In this document: piece by piece, positions 17,991 to 26,715 of the stretch
How positions within the stretch are numbered: the first letter of the stretch is position 1
How the letters are laid out: each line of letters begins with the position of its first letter
Assembly: GCF_025860405.1 (NCBI RefSeq)
Contig: NZ_CP063785.1
Coordinates: forward strand, 6,821,390-6,885,389
Reading direction: 5' to 3'
Source of the DNA: Tolypothrix sp. PCC 7712
Lineage (GTDB): Bacteria > Cyanobacteriota > Cyanobacteriia > Cyanobacteriales > Nostocaceae
DNA: 64,000 nt
Notes under the pieces: model-generated
What the model was told of the DNA's origin: nothing
The model's input: only the letters and a program-made list of their open reading frames with translations
The model's database searches: none
Position numbers and translations under genes: made by a program

Positions 17991-19715
17991 TTAGTTTTGG
18001 TTTAGTGCTGAATTACCACCAAAAGTCATAAATGATGTTGCTCTTGGTAGAATTGCGGCTGCACCTTCTCTCGATAACTCTGTTAAAAAGCCGATCGCAA
18101 CATTCAATAAACGATTTGGCTGTAAGTCATCTTTGACTAGGTTCCACAGACGTTGAACTTCTTCTGTATGCAGACGGTCATCTTCCGTGATTGCTAGCAC
18201 CAATTGCTGACGCAGAAATTTACCTTCTTCAGACAGCAGAAACTGCAGTCCCATTTGGGCTGTAGGTAGCACATCAAAACTGCCGTCGGTACGTGCGATC
18301 GCAATTAGATTTTCTAAGCGCTGCCACTGGAATTTACCATCTTTAAACAGCACATTCAGTAACCGTCGGCGTAGTTCGGGAGATTCGCCTGTTAGTAAGC
18401 GGCGGGCAATATAGGGATAGCCTACCTCCACAATTTTGAAATTGGGATTGAGACTGAGAGCAATACCTTCTTGGGTAACTAGAGAACGAATAATTAAAGC
18501 AAACTTCGCTGGTACCCGGAATGGATATTCATACATCAATTCCGAAAATTCATCGGTAATAGTTTTGAAGTTAAAATCTCCAACATTTTTACCGATGGCG
18601 TTGCCTAAGACTGATTCTAATGCTGGGACAATCGGGCAAATATTTGTGTTTGGTGTGAGAAAACCTAACTTTACGAAATCTGCTGCTAAGTCAGAGTAGT
18701 CTTTGTTCACCAAATGCACTAATGCATCTACTAGAGTTTCTTTAGTGGTTTCCTCTAGCTGATCCATCATCCCGAAATCTATGTAAGCCATCCGACCATC
18801 AGGCATCGCAAACAAATTGCCTGGATGCGGGTCTGCATGGAAAAATCCATGTTCTAATAGCTGTTGCAAACCGGAGGTCACACCAATTTTGATGATGTCC
18901 TCTGGGTCTAAACCTGCGGCGCGAATGCTTTGAGTATCTGTTAGCTTGAAGCCGTTAATCCATTCCAGGGTTAAAACACGGCTATTAGTATAACGCCAAT
19001 AAATACTGGGGACTTTGACGCTGGGGTCGTCGCGGAAATTGTGAGCAAATTTTTCCGCGTTGCGACCTTCATTGATGTAATCGATTTCCTCAAATAACTT
19101 GGTGCCAAACTCGTCCACAATTAAGGTGAGGTCGTGACCGAGATTTAGGGGTAACCAAGGCGCTAGCCAAGCAGCCGCCCAGCGCATCAGATACAAGTCT
19201 TTGGTCAAAATTGGCCGTAAGTTAGGGCGTTGCACCTTTACTGCGACTTCTTCGCCACTTAGCAAACGTCCACGATACACTTGACCCAAGCTAGCTGCTG
19301 CTACAGGTTGAGGTGACAGTTCACTAAATGCTTCTTGAACTGGGCGATTTAGCTCCGCCTCGATAATTCGGTAGGCTAAATCATTATCGAAGGGCGGTAA
19401 CTGGTCTTGCAGCTTGACTAATTCTTCTAAGAAATCCTTACGTATTAGGTCAGGCCTAGTCGATAGGGCTTGACCAACTTTAATGAAAGTGGGGCCAAGG
19501 CGAGTGAGCAGTTCTCGTAATTGAGTGGCGCGTTTACTCTTGTTCTGCTCTTCTAGATTTTGCCATTCATCCCACTTCAAACTAATAATAAATCCAGCAA
19601 AAGACCAGATAATTGTCAGTATTCGCCCCCAGGCTAGCCAGGGACGGTAACGATAATAACTAGCGATCGCGTCTGGATTGTAGCGCCTTAGCTGAGCAGA
19701 TTGATACTGACCCAC
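17991..19715 (-). CDS. ABC1/AarF/UbiB family atypical kinase
   Basis: The 574-residue protein has the family signatures in order: the KxGQ motif in LGPTFIKVGQALSTRPDLI, the alanine-rich loop AAASLGQVYRG that replaces the usual P-loop, the lysine of VAVKVQRPN, the catalytic HGFFHADPHPGNLF and the metal-binding YIDFGMM. UbiB-like ATPases support quinone synthesis or lipid handling; in cyanobacteria they are linked to plastoquinone and tocopherol biology. A hydrophobic stretch near residues 28-45 may associate with the membrane. It starts at GTG with GAGG upstream. Family assignment is firm; the exact role is open, because cyanobacteria carry several paralogues. Confidence 0.93.
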   Translation of the reverse strand: MGQYQSAQLRRYNPDAIASYYRYRPWLAWGRILTIIWSFAGFIISLKWDEWQNLEEQNKSKRATQLRELLTRLGPTFIKVGQALSTRPDLIRKDFLEELVKLQDQLPPFDNDLAYRIIEAELNRPVQEAFSELSPQPVAAASLGQVYRGRLLSGEEVAVKVQRPNLRPILTKDLYLMRWAAAWLAPWLPLNLGHDLTLIVDEFGTKLFEEIDYINEGRNAEKFAHNFRDDPSVKVPSIYWRYTNSRVLTLEWINGFKLTDTQSIRAAGLDPEDIIKIGVTSGLQQLLEHGFFHADPHPGNLFAMPDGRMAYIDFGMMDQLEETTKETLVDALVHLVNKDYSDLAADFVKLGFLTPNTNICPIVPALESVLGNAIGKNVGDFNFKTITDEFSELMYEYPFRVPAKFALIIRSLVTQEGIALSLNPNFKIVEVGYPYIARRLLTGESPELRRRLLNVLFKDGKFQWQRLENLIAIARTDGSFDVLPTAQMGLQFLLSEEGKFLRQQLVLAITEDDRLHTEEVQRLWNLVKDDLQPNRLLNVAIGFLTELSREGAAAILPRATSFMTFGGNSALNQN

Positions 19716-20220
19716 GCTTTTATTTGCCTCTTCAACTGGGAAATTGACACTTTTTCTTGGTTTCCAAGACTACATAATAAATGCAGGTATAGGATACCGA
19801 TATTTTTTATAATGCACAATAAAGGCTTACCCATTTCTGAGTAGTTTTTCCGGCTATATTTTGCCTACTTTACTGTTGCGGTTTTGTTATCTTTTTCTTA
19901 ATTATACTTTAGAAAACTACAAATATTCCTGCTGTGTAAGGATTTTGGGTACTTGTGTAATTTAAAATACAATTTTGTCTGTGGGAGTACTTGGGCATTG
20001 GGTATTGGGCATGGGGCATTGGGCATTGGGCATTGGGCATTGGTAATTTATTCTCCCCCTGCCTCTTCATCTCCCTCATCTCCCTCATCTCCCAGTCACC
20101 AGTCACCAGTCACCAGTCACCAGTCACCAGTCACCAGTCACCAGTCACCAGTCACCAGTCACCAGTCACCAGTCACCAGTCACCAGTCCCCAGTCCCCAG
20201 TCCCCAGTCCCCAGTCACAT
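19716..20220. repeat. repeat-filled intergenic region (GGGCATT and CCAGTCA heptamers)
   Basis: After about 260 bp of ordinary A/T-rich sequence, GGGCATT/GGGCATG units run from about 19993 to 20043. A CTCCCTCAT block follows, then about 17 near-perfect copies of CCAGTCA (changing to CCAGTCC) from about 20092 to 20215. These match the heptamer STRR class of heterocystous cyanobacteria. ORFs reading through them encode only repeated peptides and are not genes. Confidence 0.9.
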
Positions 20221-20676
20221 CTACAGCCACTCTCCGCCGCGGAAACGCCAACGAGGGAAAATGATCCGCATGAGGCTTTGGGAGGAAAAGAACACTGCTA
20301 GCCATACGATACTGTAATGCAAAAGAAAAATATGTGGTGGAAGTTCTTCTTTGGGTATGGGGATTGGTAAAAAGCCAAACAGTTTTACACCACAATAAAC
20401 AAAGATAAATTCCCAAATTCCAGCAAAGAGTTGATAAGCTGCGGGCCAGTCTCTATCCCAACGGAATTTTTGCAGATAGTTATAAAGTACATCCCAACCT
20501 AAACCGAAAATGGCAACATAGGTAAGTATCAAGAAATAAACTGAGTTAGGCCCAGGGCCAATTAAACCCATTGCAAAGGGTAATGATACTAATACGCCTA
20601 CTGTTGCTAATAGTAATAATCGAGTTTGCCAACGACCAAATAATGTGGGAGTCACGTCGCTTCGCTCCGAAGTCAA
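20221..20676 (-). CDS. membrane protein, unknown function
   Basis: The 151-residue protein has about four hydrophobic segments: RLLLLATVGVLVSLPFAMGL, YFLILTYVAIFGLGWDVLY, LFAGIWEFIFVYCGVKLFGF and FLLHYSIVWLAVFFSSQSLM. It is likely an integral inner or thylakoid membrane protein. Its first seven residues (MTSERSD) are encoded by a piece of a dispersed repeat, so the real start may be the GTG of VTPTLFGRWQ at codon 8. Its 3' end runs straight into the CCAGTCC/ACATCTACAGCC repeat. The family is not recognised. Confidence 0.7.
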   Translation of the reverse strand: MTSERSDVTPTLFGRWQTRLLLLATVGVLVSLPFAMGLIGPGPNSVYFLILTYVAIFGLGWDVLYNYLQKFRWDRDWPAAYQLFAGIWEFIFVYCGVKLFGFLPIPIPKEELPPHIFLLHYSIVWLAVFFSSQSLMRIIFPRWRFRGGEWL

Positions 20677-20702
20677 AAGTCAAAAGTCAAAAGTCAAAAT
20701 TA
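20656..20702. repeat. GTCAAAA tandem repeat with adjoining CGCTTCGCTCCG element
   Basis: Four copies of the heptamer GTCAAAA (about 20673-20700) follow a CGTCGCTTCGCTCCGAAG segment that overlaps the 5' end of the membrane-protein gene. It is another dispersed heptamer locus. Confidence 0.75.
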
Positions 20703-20747
20703 ACAATACATACAAAGTACTGTCAGCACTTGAATCATACCCATATT

Positions 20748-20776
20748 AAAAAACTCCACAGGATTGTGGAGCTTTT
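20748..20776 (-). terminator. intrinsic terminator of the SGNH hydrolase gene
   Basis: On the minus strand GCTCCACA, ATCC, TGTGGAG is followed by TTTTTT. The 7-bp perfect stem and U-tract lie about 26 bp after the stop codon at 20802. Confidence 0.85.
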
Positions 20777-20801
20777 CGTAAAAATAAATGGAAAATATTG
20801 T

Positions 20802-21512
20802 TTAAACTGCTACAGGGGAATGATAGGTGCTGAGTGCGTCCCAAGTGATGACATCGTCTAGCAAAGCTTGATAACCCAAGGTATTGGGATGGAGTCCGTC
20901 GTCACTGATGCGCTTGCGCCACCAGGTTTCACCACGTTCTATCCATTGGTCGAAAATATCGAGATAAGGAATCCGGCGTTGATCGCAAGCTATTTTCGTA
21001 GCTTCTTTATAGCGATACTGATCGGCGTGATTGTAGTAGAAACAATCGAGAAAGGGCATTTTGGCTTCATCAACTGGAACCATACCCACAAATACTACAG
21101 AACAAAGTTGTTGTGCTTGTTCTAGTAATTCAGCGATTTGAGATTCAAATAAAGCAAAATCTGTATAATTACGTCCATTAGGGCGAGATAACCGCGCTGA
21201 ATCATTTACCCCTACAGACAAAATAATTAAATCAGGGACACGATTTCGCAGTTCACCCCGATGGCGAAATTCAACTTCTAGCCTTTGGGCGACTTGTTGA
21301 GTGCGATCGCCTCTGACTCCCAAGTTATAAAGAATATGGCCGGAACTATTGGGTAACATCCAGTATCGCCTTAGTTGTTCTACCCAGCCTCCTCTTTCCG
21401 GATCGCCAAAGCCATAAACTATGCTATCTCCTAGTGCGATAATCTTCAAAGGCTGACAATGGGTTGGTGCTATGGACAGCTGCATTGAGGAAGGTCGCTC
21501 GAATGTTTGCAT
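20802..21512 (-). CDS. SGNH/GDSL-family hydrolase (lipase/esterase-like)
   Basis: The 236-residue protein shows all SGNH blocks: block I IIALGDSIVYGFGDPERGG with the nucleophile Ser30, block II with the oxyanion Gly in YNLGVRGD, block III VGVNDSARL with its Asn, and block V DGLHPNTLGY with Asp205 and His208. It should hydrolyse an ester or deacylate a lipid or carbohydrate; the substrate is not predictable. There is no obvious signal peptide, so it is probably cytoplasmic. A clear intrinsic terminator follows it, which makes it a one-gene unit. Confidence 0.92.
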   Translation of the reverse strand: MQTFERPSSMQLSIAPTHCQPLKIIALGDSIVYGFGDPERGGWVEQLRRYWMLPNSSGHILYNLGVRGDRTQQVAQRLEVEFRHRGELRNRVPDLIILSVGVNDSARLSRPNGRNYTDFALFESQIAELLEQAQQLCSVVFVGMVPVDEAKMPFLDCFYYNHADQYRYKEATKIACDQRRIPYLDIFDQWIERGETWWRKRISDDGLHPNTLGYQALLDDVITWDALSTYHSPVAV

Positions 21513-21614
21513 CTTAAAAAGACTTTATTTTATATCTTTACAAGATTCTATACATTTCTACACCATTACAAAGTATATTTCTACTCTCTACTTTGGAAAG
21601 AGTTGATGAAGTTG

Positions 21615-21725
21615 GGGACTTCCAAGTAAAAAATATGCCATCCCTGCGGGACGCTACGCGAACACTATTTAGGCAGGGAAGGGGAATAACTCTTGACTCT
21701 TGTACAGACGCGATTCATCGCGTCT
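21615..21725. repeat. dispersed repeat cluster upstream of the SGNH gene
   Basis: GGGACTTCCAAGTAAAAAAT at 21615 recurs nearly unchanged at 44161. CCCTGCGGGACGCTACGCGAAC follows at about 21643, related to sequence near 41946. A perfect palindrome AGACGCGAT-TC-ATCGCGTCT ends the block at 21706-21725; its longer twin is at 26732-26757. Confidence 0.8.
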
Positions 21726-21738
21726 CTTCAACTCAGCA

Positions 21739-23703
21739 CTAAATTGGCGACTGATTAAACACCCATTTCAACCACTGGCTAAAAGAATTGAAGGCGTTTA
21801 GATGCTTGACTCCTGGCGCACGGGAATTAGCGAGTGCTTCCACAGCGACTAAGGCGGCGTACTGCAAACCCAAGAAACTATCAACTGCTGCATAGGGGCC
21901 ACCAAGGGTAATTGCGCCAGCCGCATACATTTGACCTTTGGTGTTACGCATTTGGGCTAACTCAAAATTGTTGGCAACAACTAATCTCCCTAGGTGATTA
22001 AGTGGTAAGTTGTAATGCTTTACTAGGTCATCTAATAGGGGATTGGTTTGGACTTTGGCATCTAAACCTGTAGCATCAACAATAAAATCAGCCTCCAGCT
22101 TCATTTCTCCCAAGCCTTTTTCACGGATGTGGCTAATAGTGCGGTTTTGGCTTCCCCGTTCTACATCCAGCACATCCCCAAAGGTAATTTGATACCAACC
22201 TTCCCTTAAACCTTGTTCGGTAATCTGCTGCCAATCATGGCGATCAGCAGTAGTAGTACCACCCCAGTCTGCGAGTAGACTTTTGCGTTCATCAGGAGTG
22301 GCTTTTTCTAGCATTACCCGTAGTTCCCCACTCCAACAGGCTTTAGGCCAGTTAAAGGGTTGAAATTCGTAATGATTTTTGACTAAACGTTGGGCTTTTT
22401 GGAATTTGTTACCTTGGGGTTTAGGCGATCGCATTAAATGCAAAACTGTAATATTGCGATTTTTCTTGCGTGCCTCATAAATTCGCTGCACAATCCGCGA
22501 AGCCACAATTCCCCGCCCGCGCAACAATACAATTCCACCCTGTTGTTCTAGCTGTTGATAAACATGATCATGTTCCTCATAAGCATTCACAACAGCTTTG
22601 AAGTCTTGATATTTTTCTCGATAAGCTTGTAAATCTGGTAAAAACTGAATTGCGGGATAACCTGTTGCTAAGTGTAAATAACGCGATACAAAAAAAGCAT
22701 AATCTCTCGTCCCGCGAGAATAGGCTACGCAATATCTACCATCTGCAGTTTTGCGAATAGCTCTAACTCGCCCATAACGATAAATTTGTTGCCAACCAAT
22801 GCGTCGGCATTCCCTATCTATAGAATCAAAAACATTACCAGCTCTTGGGGTATAAGTTTCTATAAATGTAGGTTCTGCAAATACTTGCCATAAATACCTG
22901 AATGCGGAATTGGGTTTGCCTTGAGTAATATCATGCCAAGCTTCCCGTAAAGCATAACTAGGCCAGCCCCAAATGTTATCAGGGCAAGAATCAGAATTAG
23001 ACCTTAATCTTTCATATAAAGGAATTTGCGAATTCAAGCAGAGGCGCTTGTATCGTGCATAAGGCTCTGCTTCTAATCCCAAAGCAACAATTTTGTCAGC
23101 ACGCACACCGCTAATTCGCAGTAAATCAGTCCAAATAAAACTGCCAAGTCCCGCACCAACTGCCAGATAATCACATTCATCCACAGGTAAGCCTGTAGCA
23201 TGAAGTGCTTGCACGTCAACTTGTTGCGCCTGAAATGCTGGAGGTGGAAAATTACTACCTAGCGGTGTTACAGGCCGTACAGACGGCAAACTAGGATCTG
23301 GAATATTGGTATTGGGATTAAAGTGAATAGTTGAAGGTGGGCTAGTAACTGGTGCGGGTGCTAGTGCATTAATACTAAAGTTCACGGTGATCATGTATGG
23401 CCCAATTTGTAGGGTATCACCGTTATTCAAAACAGAGCGTGTTTGTCGTTGACCGTTGACAGATAAACCATTGACACTACCTTGATCAATCACCACCAGT
23501 TGATTTTGTTCCCAATCAATCAAGGCATGATAGCGCGAAACTTCATTACTATTCAGCAGCATTCGCGAGACACGCTCTCCCCTGAGTTGATCTGGTAACC
23601 TAGCGAATTCTCGCCCAAAAGCGATTGGTACACTCAACCTGGGTTCTCGCCGTTCCCCCGTAGCTGGATCATCCCAACTTAATAGAATTTGTAAATTTGG
23701 CAT
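21739..23703 (-). CDS. FHA domain fused to an FAD/NAD(P)-binding oxidoreductase-like domain
   Basis: The 654-residue protein has an FHA domain at about residues 20-110: the RGERVSRMLLNSNEVSRYHALI segment carries the core Ser-Arg-x-His-Ala phosphothreonine-binding pattern, with QGSVNGLSVNG behind it. A Pro/Thr-rich linker follows to about 160. The remainder is a large Rossmann-type region (DYLAVGAGLGSF at about 178-190, then GGIVLLRGRGIVASRIVQRI) ending in a flavoprotein-like ...VVANNFELAQMRNTKGQMYAAGAITLGGPY. It resembles flavin-dependent monooxygenase or lysine/ornithine-hydroxylase-like folds. An FHA module could dock it to a Ser/Thr-phosphorylated partner. The enzyme reaction is not identifiable. 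Confidence 0.8.
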   Translation of the reverse strand: MPNLQILLSWDDPATGERREPRLSVPIAFGREFARLPDQLRGERVSRMLLNSNEVSRYHALIDWEQNQLVVIDQGSVNGLSVNGQRQTRSVLNNGDTLQIGPYMITVNFSINALAPAPVTSPPSTIHFNPNTNIPDPSLPSVRPVTPLGSNFPPPAFQAQQVDVQALHATGLPVDECDYLAVGAGLGSFIWTDLLRISGVRADKIVALGLEAEPYARYKRLCLNSQIPLYERLRSNSDSCPDNIWGWPSYALREAWHDITQGKPNSAFRYLWQVFAEPTFIETYTPRAGNVFDSIDRECRRIGWQQIYRYGRVRAIRKTADGRYCVAYSRGTRDYAFFVSRYLHLATGYPAIQFLPDLQAYREKYQDFKAVVNAYEEHDHVYQQLEQQGGIVLLRGRGIVASRIVQRIYEARKKNRNITVLHLMRSPKPQGNKFQKAQRLVKNHYEFQPFNWPKACWSGELRVMLEKATPDERKSLLADWGGTTTADRHDWQQITEQGLREGWYQITFGDVLDVERGSQNRTISHIREKGLGEMKLEADFIVDATGLDAKVQTNPLLDDLVKHYNLPLNHLGRLVVANNFELAQMRNTKGQMYAAGAITLGGPYAAVDSFLGLQYAALVAVEALANSRAPGVKHLNAFNSFSQWLKWVFNQSPI

Positions 23704-23719
23704 TTGGTCTTTGGCATTT

Positions 23720-23842
23720 AGTGTTTGTCATTGGGCATGGGGCATTGGGCATGGGGCATGGGGCATGGAGTATTAGTCTTCTTGTACGCTCCCCTGCTCC
23801 GTCTGCTCCCTCTGCTTCCTCTGCTTCCTCATCTCCCTCATC
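23720..23842. repeat. GGGCATG/GGGCATT heptamers and CTCCCTCTGCTTC block
   Basis: This interval between two minus-strand FHA genes carries about six GGGCAT[TG]-type heptamers (23728-23768), followed by pyrimidine-rich TCCCTCTGCT units. No gene is present. Confidence 0.8.
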
Positions 23843-24433
23843 CTAATGATTCGGTGCAACTAGCACACTAACTGCTGCTGCTAAGGATGTTCCACACCAG
23901 GGACAGCCAACTTGCAGATTTTCCGGGGGAGAGACTTTGTGGCATTTGGGACATTCTAAGCCATAAATTCCTGGTGGGGGTGCGGGTGGGTGCTGGTGAT
24001 ATCTCGGTTGCACCTGTGGCTGCTGGTTGATTGGTGGCCATGTAGGCTGGTTACTGACTACTGGCGGGGTTGGTGGTGTCAAAATTGTGGGCGGAATACT
24101 GTTAATTAAAATATTAGTGACTCTAAGTTCCATTTGCCCCAATTGGATCATGCTACCTTCTCTTAAAGGCAGTTCACCTTGGGTTAGTTGTTGTCTATCT
24201 ACTAGGGGCGGATTTTGCGATCGCAAGTTTCTAATGTAAAACTTTTGCTGTTGGCTATTAAAAAATATTTCTACGTGTAAACCTGATACGGTAGGGTTAC
24301 TGACAACAATGTCGCACCGGAGTGGATCTCGACCGATGCGGACAGTGCCAGGGTTCTTGCTAGGCTGTTGTTCGTAAATATTCTGGGTTTTATCTTGACC
24401 TGCATCATGCCACTGTAAAGTTAGTGCATTCAT
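23843..24433 (-). CDS. FHA domain protein with C-terminal zinc ribbon
   Basis: The 196-residue protein places an FHA domain first (about 15-110: VRIGRDPLRCDIVVSNPTVSGLHVEIFF with Arg, Ser and His of the phosphothreonine pocket, then NPPLVDRQQL). A Pro/Gln-rich linker follows, and then a C-terminal CxxC-type zinc ribbon (CPKCHKVSPPENLQVGCPWCGT). FHA domains read phosphothreonine, so this is likely an adaptor in Ser/Thr kinase signalling. It is adjacent to, and co-oriented with, the FHA-oxidoreductase, separated by 139 bp of repeats. A second protein at 40974 has the same parts in the opposite order. Confidence 0.85.
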   Translation of the reverse strand: MNALTLQWHDAGQDKTQNIYEQQPSKNPGTVRIGRDPLRCDIVVSNPTVSGLHVEIFFNSQQQKFYIRNLRSQNPPLVDRQQLTQGELPLREGSMIQLGQMELRVTNILINSIPPTILTPPTPPVVSNQPTWPPINQQPQVQPRYHQHPPAPPPGIYGLECPKCHKVSPPENLQVGCPWCGTSLAAAVSVLVAPNH

Positions 24434-24565
24434 CGTTATAACTAGTAACTTTTATTTAGTTACTTCAACTCCTTTCTGTGCGATTCCTAACACGATTGGG
24501 CACAAGCAAGCAAGTGTTTAGAAAAAACTTTAAATCAGATTTGTGTTTAGTTCTAACGCTGATCG

Positions 24566-24955
24566 TCAAAATTTCTGCATATTTCTACTGATGGGGTCAA
24601 AATCTTTAGAGAATCGGGTGGTTTCGTCATAATAAGCACCTGTTAAATCTGCTCCATACAACTTGGTGAAGTTGAGTTTAGCGCCTCGCAGATTTGCTTC
24701 ATTTAGCTTTACACCGCACAAATTAGCTCTAGTCAAATTAGCGTTGGCTAAGTTGGCTCTACTCAAATCTGCTCCCCAAAGTTTAGCTCTAGCTAGGTTA
24801 GCACTACTCAAGTCTGCTCCCCATAAATTTATCCCAGGTAAAGAAGCTCCAATCAGTTTAGCTTTAATTAGGTTGGCAGCAGGAAAATATCTCTCACCAG
24901 CAGCATAAAGCTGTTTAATCTTCTCAGCATCCATGAATTGTATTGACCTTTTCAC
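24566..24955 (-). CDS. pentapeptide-repeat protein
   Basis: The 129-residue protein has about 14 tandem A(D/N)LxX-type pentapeptides (SANLARAKLWGADLSRANLA, then TRANLCGVKLNEANLRGAKL) covering residues about 25-110. They should form a right-handed quadrilateral beta-helix. A short N-terminal helix precedes them; the start at MDAEKIKQLY, codon 8, is also possible. It is soluble with no signal peptide. It begins 17 bp after the endonuclease V stop on the same strand, so the two are likely co-transcribed. Function of such proteins in cyanobacteria is usually unknown. Confidence 0.88.
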   Translation of the reverse strand: MKRSIQFMDAEKIKQLYAAGERYFPAANLIKAKLIGASLPGINLWGADLSSANLARAKLWGADLSRANLANANLTRANLCGVKLNEANLRGAKLNFTKLYGADLTGAYYDETTRFSKDFDPISRNMQKF

Positions 24956-24972
24956 AAGTGGTTGTCATCGCT

Positions 24973-25659
24973 TTATCTTGAAGATGCTAACTTGTCAGCA
25001 ATGCGTGTAGTTTCTGGCAGTCGATATTTAGTGGTGCAGCGTAGTACATAGTCGATTGCTGTAGGCAAGCTAATTCGATGACCACTAGAAATATATAAAG
25101 GTTTTACGCCTGTGCGCGTGCGTAAAACTGCGCCAATTGTTTCACCTTGGTGTATTAAAGGTTGCCAGCTGCCTTTGGTTTCTGGAACTTCGTCATACTT
25201 GCCAATCAATAAGGATTTTGCTACGCCGATTGTTGGCATATCTATTAACAATCCTAAATGGCTAGCTATACCCAGTCTGCGGGGATGAGCTATTCCCTGA
25301 CCGTCGCAAAGAATTATATCTGGTAGAATTTTTACCTTTTCTAAAGCATCCAGTACAGCTGGGATTTCGCGAAATGAGAGAAAACCGGGAATATAAGGAA
25401 AGGAGGTAGGACGGCGCGCTACTGCTGTCTCCACTATTTGCAAATCGGGGAAACTCAGCACTGCTACAGCAGCATGGCTAATTGTACCGTCCGCTTCAAA
25501 GCCCATGTCTACCCCTGCAACATATTTAATGGTTTCTGGCAGTTTATCTTCTATTATTGTTTGGTTTCGCAATTTTTCTTGGATTGCGATCGCTTCTTCT
25601 AGAGTCTGGGGCCAATCATGTTGTTGATAAATCTTCATAATAAATATTTTACTTAACAA
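24973..25659 (-). CDS. nfi: deoxyribonuclease V (deoxyinosine 3'-endonuclease)
   Basis: The 228-residue protein has the full Endo V pattern: VAGVDMGF (catalytic Asp51), SFPYIPGFLSFREIP (including Glu98), and ILCDGQGIAHPRRLGIASHLG with Asp119. The RRLG segment and the later VKPLYISSGHRIS complete the active site. It nicks DNA one base past deoxyinosine, initiating repair of deaminated adenine. The start is uncertain by seven codons (MLSKIFIMKIYQ); the later ATG gives a family-typical start. It leads a probable operon with the pentapeptide protein and is divergent from the prohibitin gene across 216 bp. Confidence 0.95.
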   Translation of the reverse strand: MLSKIFIMKIYQQHDWPQTLEEAIAIQEKLRNQTIIEDKLPETIKYVAGVDMGFEADGTISHAAVAVLSFPDLQIVETAVARRPTSFPYIPGFLSFREIPAVLDALEKVKILPDIILCDGQGIAHPRRLGIASHLGLLIDMPTIGVAKSLLIGKYDEVPETKGSWQPLIHQGETIGAVLRTRTGVKPLYISSGHRISLPTAIDYVLRCTTKYRLPETTRIADKLASSR

Positions 25660-25875
25660 AAATTAAAGGCTATTTTACCGAAATCTCCCTTAGCAACAGT
25701 GTAGCTACTGTTGTCATCAACTTAAAATTCTTTGTACCCTTTGGCTAAAGTTAAACTATCAAAATTATTTATTTGTCTCACTGTGAGAATCGGCAAACTA
25801 TTAACTAGTTTAGGTTTGATAATGTTAACTTACTGAGGTTAGTAATTAGTCAAAAATTACTATTAAAAAATAGCC

Positions 25876-26715
25876 ATGCGTAACCACATCCCAAATCCGG
25901 CAAATGCTTTCCAGTTCAGTTCCTATATTGTTGGTGGCATATTTCTATTGATAGTGGCATTTATTTTTCGTCCTTTCACGATTGTAAATGCTGGGGAACG
26001 AGGCGTTGTCATGAAGTTTGGTAAAGTCCAGGATCAGGTTTTAGATGAGGGACTGCATCCTATGATACCAATGGTGACCTCAATCAAAAAACTAAGCGTG
26101 CGGGTACAGCAAAATACTTTTGAATCAGACGCAGCTTCTAAAGACCTGCAAAAAATTACTACCGAACTAGCTGTTAACTGGCACGTTGATCCAATACGAG
26201 TCAATAAAGTTTTTCAACAAGTCGGAGACCAACAACAAATTATTACTGGGATTATTACGCCTGCTGTATCTGAAGTTTTGAAAGCAGCCACAGCCAAAAA
26301 AACAGCAGAAGAAATCATTACTAAAAGAACAGAACTGAAAGAAGAGATTGATAGCAATCTCAAAAATAGACTATCAGCTTATGGTTTAATGGTTGATGAT
26401 GTTTCTCTAGTCAATTTTTCCTTTTCGCCAGAGTTTAGTAAAGCTATTGAATCAAAACAAATAGCTGAACAAGAGGCTAAACAAGCAGAATTTATTGCTA
26501 AAAAAGCGACTCAAGAAGCACAAGCAGAAATTAACCGCGCTAAAGGTCAAGCAGAAGCACAAAGATTACAGCGACAAACCTTAACCGCAGAATTATTGCA
26601 GAAACAAGCAATTGAAAAGTGGGATGGACGTTTTCCTACAGTGATGGGTGGTAATGGTTCAGTGCCATTAATCAATATTAATCCTAGTAATCTCTCTAGC
26701 ACGCCAAATCGATAG
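25876..26715 (+). CDS. prohibitin / SPFH (band 7) family membrane protein
   Basis: The 279-residue protein has a single N-terminal membrane anchor (about residues 17-35), then an SPFH domain (IVNAGERGVVMKFGKVQDQV, LHPMIPMVTSIKKLSVRVQQ). A coiled-coil region rich in Glu, Ala and Gln (ESKQIAEQEAKQAEFIAKKA, about 190-240) follows, with a short tail. The layout is that of bacterial prohibitins, which form ring-like membrane scaffolds around proteases and membrane microdomains. No NfeD partner is adjacent. A perfect 26-bp palindrome lies 17 bp past its stop. Confidence 0.93.
   Translation: MRNHIPNPANAFQFSSYIVGGIFLLIVAFIFRPFTIVNAGERGVVMKFGKVQDQVLDEGLHPMIPMVTSIKKLSVRVQQNTFESDAASKDLQKITTELAVNWHVDPIRVNKVFQQVGDQQQIITGIITPAVSEVLKAATAKKTAEEIITKRTELKEEIDSNLKNRLSAYGLMVDDVSLVNFSFSPEFSKAIESKQIAEQEAKQAEFIAKKATQEAQAEINRAKGQAEAQRLQRQTLTAELLQKQAIEKWDGRFPTVMGGNGSVPLININPSNLSSTPNR

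Noticed and set aside
19909-20317. ORFs of 65-108 residues across CCAGTCA/GGGCATT arrays
   Set aside because: Repeat-derived peptides in several frames with no independent coding signal.
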